64,000 nucleotides of DNA from Sphingobacterium sp. SRCM116780. Its GTDB lineage: Bacteria; Bacteroidota; Bacteroidia; Sphingobacteriales; Sphingobacteriaceae. Below the pieces are notes generated by a model. The model saw only the letters and a program-made list of their open reading frames with translations, had not been told where the DNA came from and searched no databases. Shown piece after piece: positions 35,433-45,900 of this stretch. The translations under genes and the position numbers were made by a program. How positions within the stretch are numbered: the first letter of the stretch is position 1; each line of letters starts with the position of its first letter. The stretch covers positions 4,030,001 to 4,094,000 of the forward strand of contig NZ_CP090446.1 in NCBI RefSeq assembly GCF_021442025.1, read 5' to 3'.

Positions 35433-35434
35433 AA

Positions 35435-36250
35435 ATGAATAAACAAAGAGAATACAGGTCTTTGACCAAAATTAGATTTTCAGCCATTCGTATAGCTGCA
35501 ATGACAATGATAGCGATACTTTTTAGTATGGCTAGTTTGTTTGCACAGGATTTCCCTACGACTCCTAATCGCTTAGTCAATGATTATACAAATACATTGT
35601 CAGCAAGTCAGGTGAGTCAATTGGAACAGAAATTATTGGCTTTTGAAGATTCTACCTCAATACAAATTGCTGTTGTTTTAATGAATTCAACAGGATCATA
35701 TGACATCAGCGATTATGCTGTTCGACTTGCTCAAAAATGGGGTGTAGGAAATAAAAAATACAATAGTGGTATTCTGCTTCTTGCAGCAATTGGAGATCGT
35801 GCTGTGACCATTCAGACAGGTTATGGTATAGAAGGTGCTATTCCTGATGCGATCGCGCACCGTATTATTGAAAATGAAATAAAACCAGCTTTTCGAGCGA
35901 GCGATTATTATACGGGTGTTGATGCCGCAACGAATGCGTTGATTTCTTACACAAAAGGAGAATATAAAGCCGATCCTGAACAACCAAGTGGTCAAGGAGG
36001 AAGTTCTAAAATCTTTCTGATCATTATTATTGTAATTGTTGTTATTATCCTCTCGCGGAGAGGTGGAGGTGGAAATGGAGGTGGAAAAGTGATGAATGGT
36101 AGAGGAAGTTCTGATCTATTGTGGTGGACATTACTCAATGGCTTAGGCCGAGGAGGTTCTGGAGGAGGCTTCGGTGGTGATAGCGGAGGTGGGTTCGGCG
36201 GTTTTGGTGGAGGCGGCTTCGGAGGAGGAGGAGCAAGCGGACGTTGGTAA
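35435..36250 (+). CDS. TPM domain protein with membrane helix and Gly-rich tail (YgcG-like)
   Basis: 271 aa. Signal peptide about 15-38 (MASLFAQ), TPM domain about 40-175 (FPTTPNRLVNDYTNTLSASQVSQLEQKL, VQTGYGIEGAIPDAIAHRIIENEIKPAFR). One membrane helix follows (KIFLIIIIVIVVIILSRR), then a tail of Gly, Ser and Phe repeats (GGGFGGFGGGGFGGGGASG). The TPM fold faces the periplasm. Relatives have been given phosphatase or scaffold roles, but no activity can be read here. Confidence 0.9.
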   Translation: MNKQREYRSLTKIRFSAIRIAAMTMIAILFSMASLFAQDFPTTPNRLVNDYTNTLSASQVSQLEQKLLAFEDSTSIQIAVVLMNSTGSYDISDYAVRLAQKWGVGNKKYNSGILLLAAIGDRAVTIQTGYGIEGAIPDAIAHRIIENEIKPAFRASDYYTGVDAATNALISYTKGEYKADPEQPSGQGGSSKIFLIIIIVIVVIILSRRGGGGNGGGKVMNGRGSSDLLWWTLLNGLGRGGSGGGFGGDSGGGFGGFGGGGFGGGGASGRW

Positions 36251-36288
36251 AATTTTTGATCTATCTTGAAAAATAAAAATATAAAACA

Positions 36289-37425
36289 ATGAAAATGAAA
36301 AAAGGAATATTATTTGGGTTAAGCTTTATCCCCGCGGTAATTTTTGCACAAGAAAGTTTCACGATAACAGGAAATATCAAAGGAGCACCTGATAAAGCAA
36401 AAGTTTTTATGCAGTATGTAGAGAATAATGCTCGTAAAATTGATTCGACTACAGTAGCTGGCGGAAAATTTAAATTTAATGGTACAGTTTCAGAACCCGT
36501 AAAAGGTTATTTAATTCTTTCTGCAGATGGTACATCTATTAAAGAAATTCAAAATCCAGATTTGACCCAAGTATATTTGTCTAACGGTGTTATTAAGGTG
36601 GAATCGAATGATGAAATGAAAAATGCTGTTATTTCTGGAAATGCGCTCAATAATGATTTTGCAAAATATCAAACTGCAGTGAAACCGTTTTCAACGGCGT
36701 ATGCAGGTCTAAATAAGCGTTATGCAGAGGCAAGTGAAGAACAAAGAAAAGATCAAGCGTTTATCGGCAGATTACAGAAGGAAGCAGAAGAAATTTCTGT
36801 AAAACAGAATCAGGCAGATGATCAGTTTATTAAAGATAATAAGTCAAGTTTTATTACATTGGACTTGTTATCGGATAAGCTAGATGCTGATAATGTAAAT
36901 ACAGTAGTAATTCCTGGCTACCAAGCTTTATCTGCCGAAATAAAAAACAGTAAAAAAGGAAAGGATCTAGCAAGTAGAATTGAGAAATTGAAAGCAGTAG
37001 CAACTGGTTCTATGGCTCCTGATTTTTCATTACCTGATACAGCTGGAAACCAACTAGCGTTATCCTCTTTAAAAGGAAAGTATGTACTATTAGATTTTTG
37101 GGCGAGCTGGTGTGGACCATGTCGTCATGAAAACCCAAATGTAGTTGCTGCGTTTAACAAGTATAAAGACAAAAACTTTACCGTATTAGGTGTGTCTTTG
37201 GATAATCCAGGTAAGAAAGATGCTTGGATGAAAGCGATTGCTGATGATCAATTAGGTCAATGGCCACATGTGTCAGATTTACAAGGATGGAAATCAGCTC
37301 CAGTAGCTTTGTATGAAGTACGTGGTATTCCTCAAAACTTTTTGATTGACCCAACAGGAAAAATTATAGGTTCTAATCTTCGTGGTGAAGCATTGGAAGC
37401 AAAATTAGCCGAGTTATTAAAGTAA
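36289..37425 (+). CDS. TlpA-like thioredoxin with N-terminal DUF4369 domain
   Basis: 378 aa periplasmic protein. Signal peptide 1-20 (VIFAQ), DUF4369 beta domain about 23-125 (FTITGNIKGAPDKAKVFMQYVENNARKIDSTTVAGGKFKFNG), helical linker, then AhpC-TSA/thioredoxin domain about 240-378 with active site WASWCGPCRHENP (Cys 275 and 278) and GIPQNFLIDPTGKIIG. This architecture is typical of Bacteroidota thiol-disulfide reductases acting in the periplasm. Single gene with its own terminator. In-frame ATG at 36295 is an equally good start. Confidence 0.93.
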   Translation: MKMKKGILFGLSFIPAVIFAQESFTITGNIKGAPDKAKVFMQYVENNARKIDSTTVAGGKFKFNGTVSEPVKGYLILSADGTSIKEIQNPDLTQVYLSNGVIKVESNDEMKNAVISGNALNNDFAKYQTAVKPFSTAYAGLNKRYAEASEEQRKDQAFIGRLQKEAEEISVKQNQADDQFIKDNKSSFITLDLLSDKLDADNVNTVVIPGYQALSAEIKNSKKGKDLASRIEKLKAVATGSMAPDFSLPDTAGNQLALSSLKGKYVLLDFWASWCGPCRHENPNVVAAFNKYKDKNFTVLGVSLDNPGKKDAWMKAIADDQLGQWPHVSDLQGWKSAPVALYEVRGIPQNFLIDPTGKIIGSNLRGEALEAKLAELLK

Positions 37426-37445
37426 TAACAATGTAAGGATATTAT

Positions 37446-37480
37446 AAAATGGGCTTTTCAATTCGTTGCAAGCCCATTTT
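37446..37480. terminator. terminator after the thioredoxin gene
   Basis: 11-bp stem AAAATGGGCTT / AAGCCCATTTT with a 13-nt loop and a T-rich tail. Confidence 0.8.
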
Positions 37481-37497
37481 ATTTTTAATATTGCGAG

Positions 37498-37941
37498 ATG
37501 CGTACTTTCTTATCTATGATAATGGCAGTGATTCTTTTGATCAGTTGCCAAAATAAACAAGAAGCAGGAGTCCCTGTTCTTAATCTATCCGCTTTAGCTG
37601 CTATTCCATTAGAAAAACCGATCGATAGTTTAGCGAAGAGCAATGAATTTATTGATGTCCAATTGCCAGCAGGTGCCCGAATAGAAGAACTGTCTCAGCA
37701 TGACCTAGGACTGTTAAAAGCGGCGGCCTATCGTTTTTTTGGTCAAGTCAACTTGATTGATAACCAATATAGCGTGAATGTCAAAGATGGAAAAGAAATT
37801 CATGTTTCAGATGCAGTTGTTTTTTCCTATTTGAAAGCAATAGCAAGCACCAATGCATTTGCAGATTCGTTGAAAAAAGAAGGACAAGAAATTCAATTAC
37901 CTCCAATCACAGATACGTATCGAAATGCTTTATTGAAATAA
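37498..37941 (+). CDS. small lipoprotein of unknown function
   Basis: 147 aa. Lipoprotein signal ending at Cys17 (LLISCQNK). The rest is soluble and mixed alpha/beta (LPAGARIEELSQHDLGLLKAAAYRFFGQVNLIDNQYSVNVKDGKEIHVSDAVVFSYLKAIA). No family is recognised. It lies between two terminators, so it is a single-gene unit. Confidence 0.7.
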   Translation: MRTFLSMIMAVILLISCQNKQEAGVPVLNLSALAAIPLEKPIDSLAKSNEFIDVQLPAGARIEELSQHDLGLLKAAAYRFFGQVNLIDNQYSVNVKDGKEIHVSDAVVFSYLKAIASTNAFADSLKKEGQEIQLPPITDTYRNALLK

Positions 37942-37942
37942 T

Positions 37943-37982
37943 AAAAAAGATCCGATAGAGATTTCTCCATCGGATCTTTTTT
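37943..37982. terminator. bidirectional terminator between convergent genes
   Basis: 14-bp stem AAAAAAGATCCGAT / ATCGGATCTTTTTT (37943-37956 with 37969-37982), with A and T runs at its ends. It serves the small lipoprotein gene (+) and the DUF187 gene (-). Confidence 0.85.
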
Positions 37983-38027
37983 ATTACCGTAAATGATCTT
38001 TTTTAATCAGAAACAACTTGCAAAGAG

Positions 38028-39578
38028 TTATGATTGATTTGTTGTACTACGGATATTAGAAGGTTCACTTTCATTTTTCATCCGATCCAATGCCGTGACA
38101 AAATAATAGTATTCTTCATGTGGTGTTAAATCATTATCTGAATATTGTAAATCATCTTCGTTGTACGTGATATAAATAATCTTACTTGTATTATTCAAGT
38201 CCACTTTCTCTCCCTCTTTAAAGCGATAGATAAGATAACCATAAGCCGATTGACCATCCGCTGCCCGATCTGGTTTTTGCCAGACTAAGAAATTTATTTT
38301 TTTATTATCCGAAACTTTTAATTGTAAGCCAAATGGAGCATGAGGAGGAATGCTATCAATCCAAGACATGGTGGGAGGTAAAGATGGATAACGATATAAA
38401 TTGTATTTTAAAGAATCCTGTAGACCTGCAAGGTTGTCCGTTAAAGAGTTTGAACTAAAGAAAATACTTCCCTGCACATTTTTTTGTTCACGTAAAAAGC
38501 GAATTTGACGAGGTATCTGACTGCGATCTGTCCAACCAGATTTCTTTTCATTGACACGGTAAGCACCATGACCAATATAAAAATGTCTACCATAGGTATG
38601 GTGCTGCCACCAATCCACTAAAACTTCATATGCTGCGGCACGGTTTTGAAAAGGAAAATATATCTGAGGATTGATATAATCAATCCATCCTTCCTTAACC
38701 CATTTAACACCATCAGCAAATAGCGTACGATAACCACTTAATCCATGCGTATTTGAACCCTCTATATTCTCATCTTTATTGTCCCAAATACCACATGGAC
38801 TAACACCATATTTGATGTAAGGTTTCTTTGCTTTTATAGCAACACCTAAATCACGGATCAACACATCAACATTATTTCTTCGCCAATCATCGATATTGGA
38901 AAAATTATTAGCATACTGACCAAAAGTAATGCGATCTGGAATAGCTGTGTTTCTACTGTCCGGATAAGGATAGAAATAATCATCAAAATGAACCCCATCA
39001 ATATCATAATTGTTCACCACATCCATGACGACATCGATGATATACTGACGTACTTCAGGAATCCCAGGATTGAATAATTTTTTACCCGCATAGGTGAAAA
39101 ACCATTCTGGCTTTTTTTTAGTAATGTGATCTTCCGCAAAATGATTTGGATTTAACGTCGTTGACGCCCGATAAGGATTTATCCAGGCATGGAGTTCCAT
39201 TCCTCTCTTGTGGCATTCTTCTATAATAAAATCCAAAGGATCATAAAATGGCTCTGGTGCTTTTCCTTGTTTCCCTGTTAAATATCGACTCCAAGACTCT
39301 CTTCCTTTGGCATAAAACGCGTCTGCGGCAGGTCGGATCTGAAAAAGAATCGTATTGATTCCAGATCTTTTATGTTCATCTAAGATATGGATAAGTTCTT
39401 GCTTTTGTTTTGCAACATTTGTTCCAGAAGCAGAAGTAGGCCAATCAATATTACCAATTGTCGTAATCCAAACACCTCTGATTTCTCTTTTTGGACTAGA
39501 CTGAGCATACGAAAGTAGGGGTATTAACGCTATTAAAAAAAATAGTTGAAGTAAGTGCAGAACGTATTTAAATCTCAT
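38028..39578 (-). CDS. GHL10/DUF187 glycosidase with C-terminal fibronectin III domain
   Basis: 516 aa secreted protein. Signal peptide 1-25 (LLSYAQ). The GHL10 TIM-barrel (about 30-380) has REIRGVWITTIGNIDWPTS, ELHAWINPYRAS and IDGVHFDDYFYPYPDS, with clustered acidic residues on the strand ends. Fibronectin type III module about 405-510. The family includes E. coli DigH, which cleaves peptidoglycan glycan strands lacking stem peptides. A second, lipoprotein-type member begins at 62985. A cell-wall role is inferred from the family only. Confidence 0.88.
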   Translation of the reverse strand: MRFKYVLHLLQLFFLIALIPLLSYAQSSPKREIRGVWITTIGNIDWPTSASGTNVAKQKQELIHILDEHKRSGINTILFQIRPAADAFYAKGRESWSRYLTGKQGKAPEPFYDPLDFIIEECHKRGMELHAWINPYRASTTLNPNHFAEDHITKKKPEWFFTYAGKKLFNPGIPEVRQYIIDVVMDVVNNYDIDGVHFDDYFYPYPDSRNTAIPDRITFGQYANNFSNIDDWRRNNVDVLIRDLGVAIKAKKPYIKYGVSPCGIWDNKDENIEGSNTHGLSGYRTLFADGVKWVKEGWIDYINPQIYFPFQNRAAAYEVLVDWWQHHTYGRHFYIGHGAYRVNEKKSGWTDRSQIPRQIRFLREQKNVQGSIFFSSNSLTDNLAGLQDSLKYNLYRYPSLPPTMSWIDSIPPHAPFGLQLKVSDNKKINFLVWQKPDRAADGQSAYGYLIYRFKEGEKVDLNNTSKIIYITYNEDDLQYSDNDLTPHEEYYYFVTALDRMKNESEPSNIRSTTNQS

Positions 39579-39727
39579 TTGTTTAATGATAAGTTGACAA
39601 AGATAAATAAGCTTTATTGATAAAGTATTAAATCTTTGTAAGAACTTTGTTGTTGTTTAATATTCTGTAAATTGCGTTGTTTTTGGACTATGCCAAAACA
39701 TTATTTTTCAATACAGGTTTCTATAAA

Positions 39728-41155
39728 ATGAGCAAAGAGCAAATTTCCGTTTTTGATATGTTTAAAATTGGTATTGGACCATCGAGTTCACATACCTTAG
39801 GACCTTGGCGCGCTGCACAGCAATTTACAAAAGTATTGCAAGATAAAGCGGTACTAGATAAGGTAGAATCAGTCAAAATTTTACTATATGGTTCCTTAGC
39901 GAAGACAGGTACAGGGCACGGAACAGATATTGCCATTCTATTGGGCCTAAGTGGTGATGATCCTGTTACGTTTGACGTCAATTTAGTGACACCAAAAGTG
40001 GAACATATCAAAACAGTAGGTACATTGCGATTAGCAGGAACAAATAAGATTCCTTTTTCATACCAAGAAGACTTGTTATTTCTGTATAGTCAAAGCTTAC
40101 CATTCCATCCTAATGCAGTTACTTTTCAGGCATTTTTGAACGATGGCAAAGCCGTGAGTGAAACCTATTACTCCATAGGTGGGGGGTTTGTTGTTCAGGA
40201 AAACGATGAAGGAAATATCTCTACAGAGGTTGATTTGCCATTTCCTGTGGAAACAGCACAAGATCTATTGCATTGGTGTCGAAAAACTGGATTAAAAATA
40301 TCAGAGCTTGTACTGGAGAATGAGCACGCATGGCGTGAAGAAGAAGAGACACGGGCAGGAATCTTGAATATTTATAAAACAATCTATGAATGTATTTATC
40401 GAGGATGTCATACTGCGGGAACGCTTCCTGGAGGATTAAATGTCGAAAGAAGAGCCGCTAAACTGAATAAAAAATTGCTTAAAGATCGTCCCTATCAGGA
40501 TTATGAAAGTTGGATAGCCGCAATACAAACTGGAGGAGAAAGCTTTCCATATATTTTAGATTGGGTAAGTTGTTTTGCATTAGCGGTAAACGAAGAGAAT
40601 GCCTCATTTGGAAGAGTTGTCACTGCCCCTACAAACGGAGCTTCTGGAGTGATTCCAGCCGTATTACAATATTTTATTACATTTCATAAAGGATATTCCG
40701 AGGACAAGATTATCCAATTTATCCTAACCGCATCCGAAATAGGTTCAATATTTAAGAAAGGAGCAACCATTTCCGCAGCAATGGGTGGCTGTCAAGCGGA
40801 GATTGGTGTTTCCTCTGCAATGGCCGCTGGTGCTTTAACAGAATGCTTAGGAGGATCACAGCGTCAGGTATTAATGGCCGCAGAAATCGCAATGGAACAT
40901 CATCTTGGACTGACTTGTGACCCAATTGGAGGATTAGTTCAAATCCCTTGTATTGAACGGAACACAATGGGCGCTATTAAAGCAATCACAGCCGCTCAAT
41001 TAGCCTTACAGTCAAATCCAGATAAAGCCAAAGTAAGTCTAGATACTGTCGTTAAAACCATGTGGGAGACAGCCCTGGATATGAATGTGAAATATAAGGA
41101 AACTGCGGATGGCGGATTAGCCGTGAATATCCCATTAAGTTTACCAGAATGTTAG
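39728..41155 (+). CDS. sdaA: L-serine ammonia-lyase (iron-sulfur, single-chain)
   Basis: Converts L-serine to pyruvate and ammonia. 475 aa with the beta domain first ([25 protein letters not shown]) and the alpha domain after it ([24 protein letters not shown]). The Fe-S cluster cysteines are in [25 protein letters not shown] and [19 protein letters not shown]. Start is the ATG at 39728; a TTG 17 codons upstream would add residues not found in the family. The MBL-fold gene starts 20 bp later. Confidence 0.95.
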   Translation: MSKEQISVFDMFKIGIGPSSSHTLGPWRAAQQFTKVLQDKAVLDKVESVKILLYGSLAKTGTGHGTDIAILLGLSGDDPVTFDVNLVTPKVEHIKTVGTLRLAGTNKIPFSYQEDLLFLYSQSLPFHPNAVTFQAFLNDGKAVSETYYSIGGGFVVQENDEGNISTEVDLPFPVETAQDLLHWCRKTGLKISELVLENEHAWREEEETRAGILNIYKTIYECIYRGCHTAGTLPGGLNVERRAAKLNKKLLKDRPYQDYESWIAAIQTGGESFPYILDWVSCFALAVNEENASFGRVVTAPTNGASGVIPAVLQYFITFHKGYSEDKIIQFILTASEIGSIFKKGATISAAMGGCQAEIGVSSAMAAGALTECLGGSQRQVLMAAEIAMEHHLGLTCDPIGGLVQIPCIERNTMGAIKAITAAQLALQSNPDKAKVSLDTVVKTMWETALDMNVKYKETADGGLAVNIPLSLPEC

Positions 41156-41175
41156 TTTAGTTACATAATATAGTG

Positions 41176-42000
41176 ATGAAATATTGTGCCATTGCCTCAG
41201 GCAGTAATGGAAATTGTTATTACATCTCCAAAGGAGATTCGGCTATTTTAATAGATGCAGGGATAAATAGTAAACATATTCATCTCCGCATGGATAATGT
41301 AGGCATATTACCCACACAGATAAAAGCTGTTTTCATCACACACGAACATACTGATCACATCCGAGGACTATCTGTTTTTGTCAAAAAGTATAATATCCCT
41401 GTTTATATCACCAAAGGAAGCTATGAAGGAACACGATTGCATTTACCCCCTCATCTGGTTCATATCATTGCTCCTGATGCGGTAACGGAAATAGGAACAT
41501 TACGAATTTATGGAATTCCGAAATACCATGATGCAAAAGAACCCTGTAGTTTTCTAGTTTCAGACGGTTCCCATAACATTGCCGTATTAACAGATATTGG
41601 TCGTCCTTGTAAAAATGTACAACATGTTATTAAGCATGCAGATGTACTGCTTTTAGAATCGAATTACGATGAAGAAATGTTGCGAAATGGACGATACTCT
41701 TATTTTTTAAAAAATAGAATCAGTAGTGGTTGGGGGCATCTTTCCAATACAATTGCATTAGAATTATTCAATACACATCGTTCATCACGATTAAAACACT
41801 TAGTATTAACCCATCTTTCTGGTGAAAATAATACCGTAGAACTTGTTCACGCAGCTTTTGAGCCACATTGTCAGCAGATTATACTCTCTGTAGCGACACG
41901 GTATAAAGAAACGGAACTGTTCAGCATGGCCGACTTACTTTCGCAAGAAAGTAAATGTATTCCAGAACAAGATATTGCTGCAAGAATAAATTCTTTTTAG
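41176..42000 (+). CDS. MBL-fold metallo-hydrolase (YycJ/WalJ-like)
   Basis: 274 aa. Metal-binding HxHxDH motif in FITHEHTDHIRGL (about 55-65), N-terminal ASGSNGNCYYISKGDSAILIDAG, second metal His in GWGHLSNTIALELF, and LVLTHLSGENN. This fits the YycJ/WalJ subgroup, linked in Firmicutes to cell-wall signalling and with 5'-exonuclease-like relatives. ATG at 41176 is preferred over the GTG just before it. It is close behind sdaA and likely co-transcribed. The 276 bp after it hold nothing recognisable. Confidence 0.87.
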   Translation: MKYCAIASGSNGNCYYISKGDSAILIDAGINSKHIHLRMDNVGILPTQIKAVFITHEHTDHIRGLSVFVKKYNIPVYITKGSYEGTRLHLPPHLVHIIAPDAVTEIGTLRIYGIPKYHDAKEPCSFLVSDGSHNIAVLTDIGRPCKNVQHVIKHADVLLLESNYDEEMLRNGRYSYFLKNRISSGWGHLSNTIALELFNTHRSSRLKHLVLTHLSGENNTVELVHAAFEPHCQQIILSVATRYKETELFSMADLLSQESKCIPEQDIAARINSF

Positions 42001-42276
42001 CCAGACGATCGATCTTTCTGTATTATTGATCAATGCTATTCTTTACGGATATGAATTCACTTCTGTGGATCATGAATTCAATCTACCTTATACATCTTCA
42101 AGATCTAATCATATCGTTACTAAAGAGCCCCTGTCTAAATCAAAGGTAAATGTGTTATGATAAGAAATTATGATCAGTGCTGAAGAATGTGTGTTCCGAA
42201 TAAGGAAAAATCAAGGGAAACTAATTTTAATCAGATGGTCATTATTATTTTGCATCATTTTTTCTTAATTTAAAGT

Positions 42277-42648
42277 ATGCAACCACAGATAAAAATTAAA
42301 CGAATATACGAAAGTGCTAGTGAGCAGGATGGTTATCGCGTACTTGTAGACAGATTATGGCCAAGAGGTATAACCAAAGAAAGAGCAAATATTGATGAAT
42401 GGGCCAAAGAAATTACACCATCCACCCCAATAAGAGTAGCATATTGCCATATCCCAGAACATTGGGAAGTGTTTAAGGCACAATATGAAAAGGAACTTAT
42501 TCAAAATGATCATTTAGCCAGTTATGTAGATAAATGGGAAGAATATCCAGTAATCACCTTAGTCTATGCGGCTAAAGATGAACAACATACCCATGCACTT
42601 GTATTACAAGAATATCTAGAAAAGCACTATTCAACACGAAAAGGATAG
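42277..42648 (+). CDS. DUF488 family protein
   Basis: 123 aa small cytoplasmic protein. It has the family signature IKRIYESASEQDGYRVLVDRLWPRGITKERANIDEWAKEITPS (about 4-48), then CHIPEHWEVFKAQYEKEL and VITLVYAAKDEQHTHALVLQEYLEK. DUF488 proteins are widespread, often annotated as MarR-associated, with no settled function. It stands alone. Confidence 0.9.
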   Translation: MQPQIKIKRIYESASEQDGYRVLVDRLWPRGITKERANIDEWAKEITPSTPIRVAYCHIPEHWEVFKAQYEKELIQNDHLASYVDKWEEYPVITLVYAAKDEQHTHALVLQEYLEKHYSTRKG

Positions 42649-42850
42649 TTTAAAGAGTTTGCTATTCAAAAAATTAAGGAATATGTGCAAATAATGAATA
42701 GAAACTATAGGGTAGAAATAGATTTATACCTAATCTTCATCATATTATTTTCGAATTACCTGATCATGAACTTTTAATATTGATTTAAAACAAACTCACC
42801 TTATTTATAATTTTCTCACTATTATTTTAGATTATATTTTATTCGATTGA

Positions 42851-42883
42851 CAAACGTTTGCATTAAATTAAGACAAACGTTTG
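42851..42883. promoter_or_regulatory. tandem LacI-family-type operators
   Basis: The palindrome CAAACGTTTG occurs at 42851-42860 and 42874-42883, each within the longer shared string GACAAACGTTTGC, 23 bp apart start to start. A central CG in such a palindrome is typical of LacI/PurR-type operators. They lie about 50-85 bp upstream of the -7 box of the third susC gene. No LacI-type regulator is encoded in the window. Confidence 0.65.
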
Positions 42884-42933
42884 CGCTTTTTTATCGTTAA
42901 ATAATTTACCTAAAAGGTAATTTTAGTGTAAGT

Positions 42934-42941
42934 TAAATTTG
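42934..42941 (+). promoter_or_regulatory. -7 box of the third susC operon
   Basis: TAAATTTG matches TAnnTTTG, 58 bp before the susC ATG at 43000. There is no good -33 box, which suggests activator dependence. The remaining part of the 351-bp gap (42649-42850) shows nothing else. Confidence 0.5.
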
Positions 42942-42999
42942 TGTTACCAATTCAGGATCTGTAACTTAACATCGGATTTCACAAACTAAATTAATCATT

Positions 43000-45900
43000 A
43001 TGAAGAGAATTTTACCAATTATTCTCCTCTTTTTAACGTCATGCAATTTATTGTTCGCACAAGTAACGACCATTACTGGAACAGTTAAAGATGATAAAGG
43101 GGGAACATTACCTGGAATTACGGTTTCTGAAAAGGGAACTAATAACCAGGCAGCTACTAATAGTGAGGGAAGCTTTTCACTGAAAGTGCAAAAAATACCA
43201 ACCACTCTCGTGATTCGTGGTATTGGATTTAAAACGAAAGAACAACAAGTTCAATCAGAGAAAGGCATTTCGGTTGTTCTTGTGACCGATAACTCTTCAT
43301 TAAATGAAGTTGTTGTTGTTGGTTATCAAAAGCAGTCAGCTAAAAAATCAACAGGTGCAGTGCAGGTTATTTCAGGAAAGACCATTGAAGATTTACCTGC
43401 TCCAAGTTTTGAAAGTTTGCTACAAGGGCGTGTGGCAGGTGTTAACATTCAAAATTTTACAGGTGAACCTGGAGCACGTAATACGTTTACAGTCAGAGGT
43501 AACTCGACCATTTCTCCTGATTTGAATTCAGAAATTGATTTAGCCAATACGATGAGTTCACCTTTGTATATTATTGATGGTATGCCTCTATCTGTTACCG
43601 ATTTAGCCAATTCCGGGGCAACTGGAACAAACTATGTTGCAGGTATTAATGTAAATGATATTGAGAGCATTGTTATCCAAAAAGATGCTGCAGGGACGGC
43701 AGTTTGGGGATCTCGTGGTGCCAATGGGGTTATTGTGATCAAAACAAAGCAAGGTAGATCTGGTAAGCCACAAATTCGTGCTTCTTACTATAAAGGTATC
43801 ACAGAACGCCCTCAATTGCAACGTACTTTAGGGGGTGCTACAGAGCGTCGGACTAAAATGGATATTCTATCTCAATATGCTTCATGGTCTCAGATGGGGA
43901 CTATTACACAGCCTCTGACCGATAGTTTAAATGGTAGCTATAATAATGCAACCGACTGGCAAGATTTGTTTTATACTTCAGGAAGTATTGATAATGCTGA
44001 TGCAAGCATCTCTGGAGGGAATGAATCGGTAAATTATCGTGTTTCGGCAGGTTACTATAATGAAGATGGTGTCGTTAGAAATACGGGTTTTAAACGTTAT
44101 TCGTTAAGAGGAAACTTTGGTTTTACTTTATCACCAATCATAAAATCAGATTTTATGATCTCTACTGCTCGAATCAATAGAAAACGTGGTTTGGGAAGAG
44201 GAATTAATCAAATTGTACCGATAAATCAAGGGGCAATGCCATCATCATTTGTTGGTTTGGGTAAATCTGATTATGATTTTTATTATGGTCAATACGATAA
44301 ATTAAAAGATGATAATCAAACGGATAATATCAATATTTTTTCAAAAACATATGTAGATATTATCAAAGGTTTACAGTATTCTCTTGAAGCTTCTGCTCAG
44401 GTGAATCTAGATAAGCGTACGCAATTTCAACCCAAAGAGTTAAATAATGGACAAAGTTTCGCTGGTTCTTATGGTCGAAATGCGTATACCTATAATGTGG
44501 CAAATATTTTAAATTATACGAAGACCTTTAATGAAAAGCATAATCTTATATTAACGGCAATTCAATCGTTTCAGTATGATAAACAACAATCAGATTCTAT
44601 AACAGGTTATAATCTGCCTACAGATGATATCCATGTGATACAAGGGGTTGCACAAAAAGATTTATATGCAAACTCTAATTTACTTGAGTCAGGTCTATTG
44701 TCTTATATGGGACAGGTTTCTTATGATTATAAATCAAAATATATTATTAATGCATCTTGGAGAGCCGATGCTTCGTCTCGTTTTGGTAAGGATACCAAAT
44801 GGGGCTATTTTCCCGCAGTATCTGCAGCTTGGATAGTTTCTGATGAAAATTTTCTAAAAAATACTTCTTGGATTAATCTACTCAAACTAAGAGGTAGCTG
44901 GGGATTATCAGGAACTTTGCCAACAGATTTTTATGCACCTTTTAATATTTGGAATTTATCTTCAGATACGTATAATGGTGGAACATTTTCTTATCCATCG
45001 TTTAGAAAGCCGTTGACATTAAATACATTGACTTGGAATAAATCAGAACAAACCAATATTGGTTTCGATTTATTTACTTTTGATAACCGATTAAATATTA
45101 CATTTGATGCCTATCGAAAAATAACCAAAGATCCGATAATGGCATTTCCATTTCCGTATTACACCGGATATACCAAACTATCTTTCAATGTTCCAATGAC
45201 GATCTATAATGAAGGATTTGATTTGACAATTGCTACACACAACCTTTCAAAAGAAAGTAAATTGCAATGGAATACAAATTTCAACTTGACATATAATAGA
45301 AATCGTATAGGCTCATTACCTTTTGGTGATCGTAGTTTTTATGCAGATTCAAGAGATTATAATCAACAACTCATGTATACTGTAGGAAGTCCGATTTATC
45401 AGTGGGCGCAAATGCAGTATCAAGGGGTATATTCAAATCAAGGTCAAATTCCAGTTAATCCAGTGACAGGTAAGCCACTCACTTATTTTAAAGGGAATAA
45501 TATTGTAAAACCAGGTTATCCAATTTGGAATGATGTGAATCAAGATTGGGATGTTTGGAGTGATGAAGATAAAGGAGCAGCAGATGGAGATTTAGTATTA
45601 ACGGGTAATCCAAATCCAAAATTTACAGGCGGATTATACAATGAATTTATTTATAAAAACTTTTCAATCAGTATATTGAATACGTTCACTTTGGGAAGAG
45701 ATATCATCAACAACTTGAAAAGTAATCAATTTAACACGATTGGAGGTAATATTTACAGTTTTACTAATAATCGCTTACCTGATTTGGAAGGTGTGGATTA
45801 TTGGACACCTGAAAAAGCAAAAGATCCTAATTATCAAGCAGGTTTTCCATCAATAGCGCCATATGGAGGATATTTTTATCAATTTTTGCCATTCAGTACA

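Noticed and set aside
42001..42276. Possible degraded gene between the MBL-fold and DUF488 genes
   Set aside because: All six frames are broken by stops and no protein motif is recognisable.
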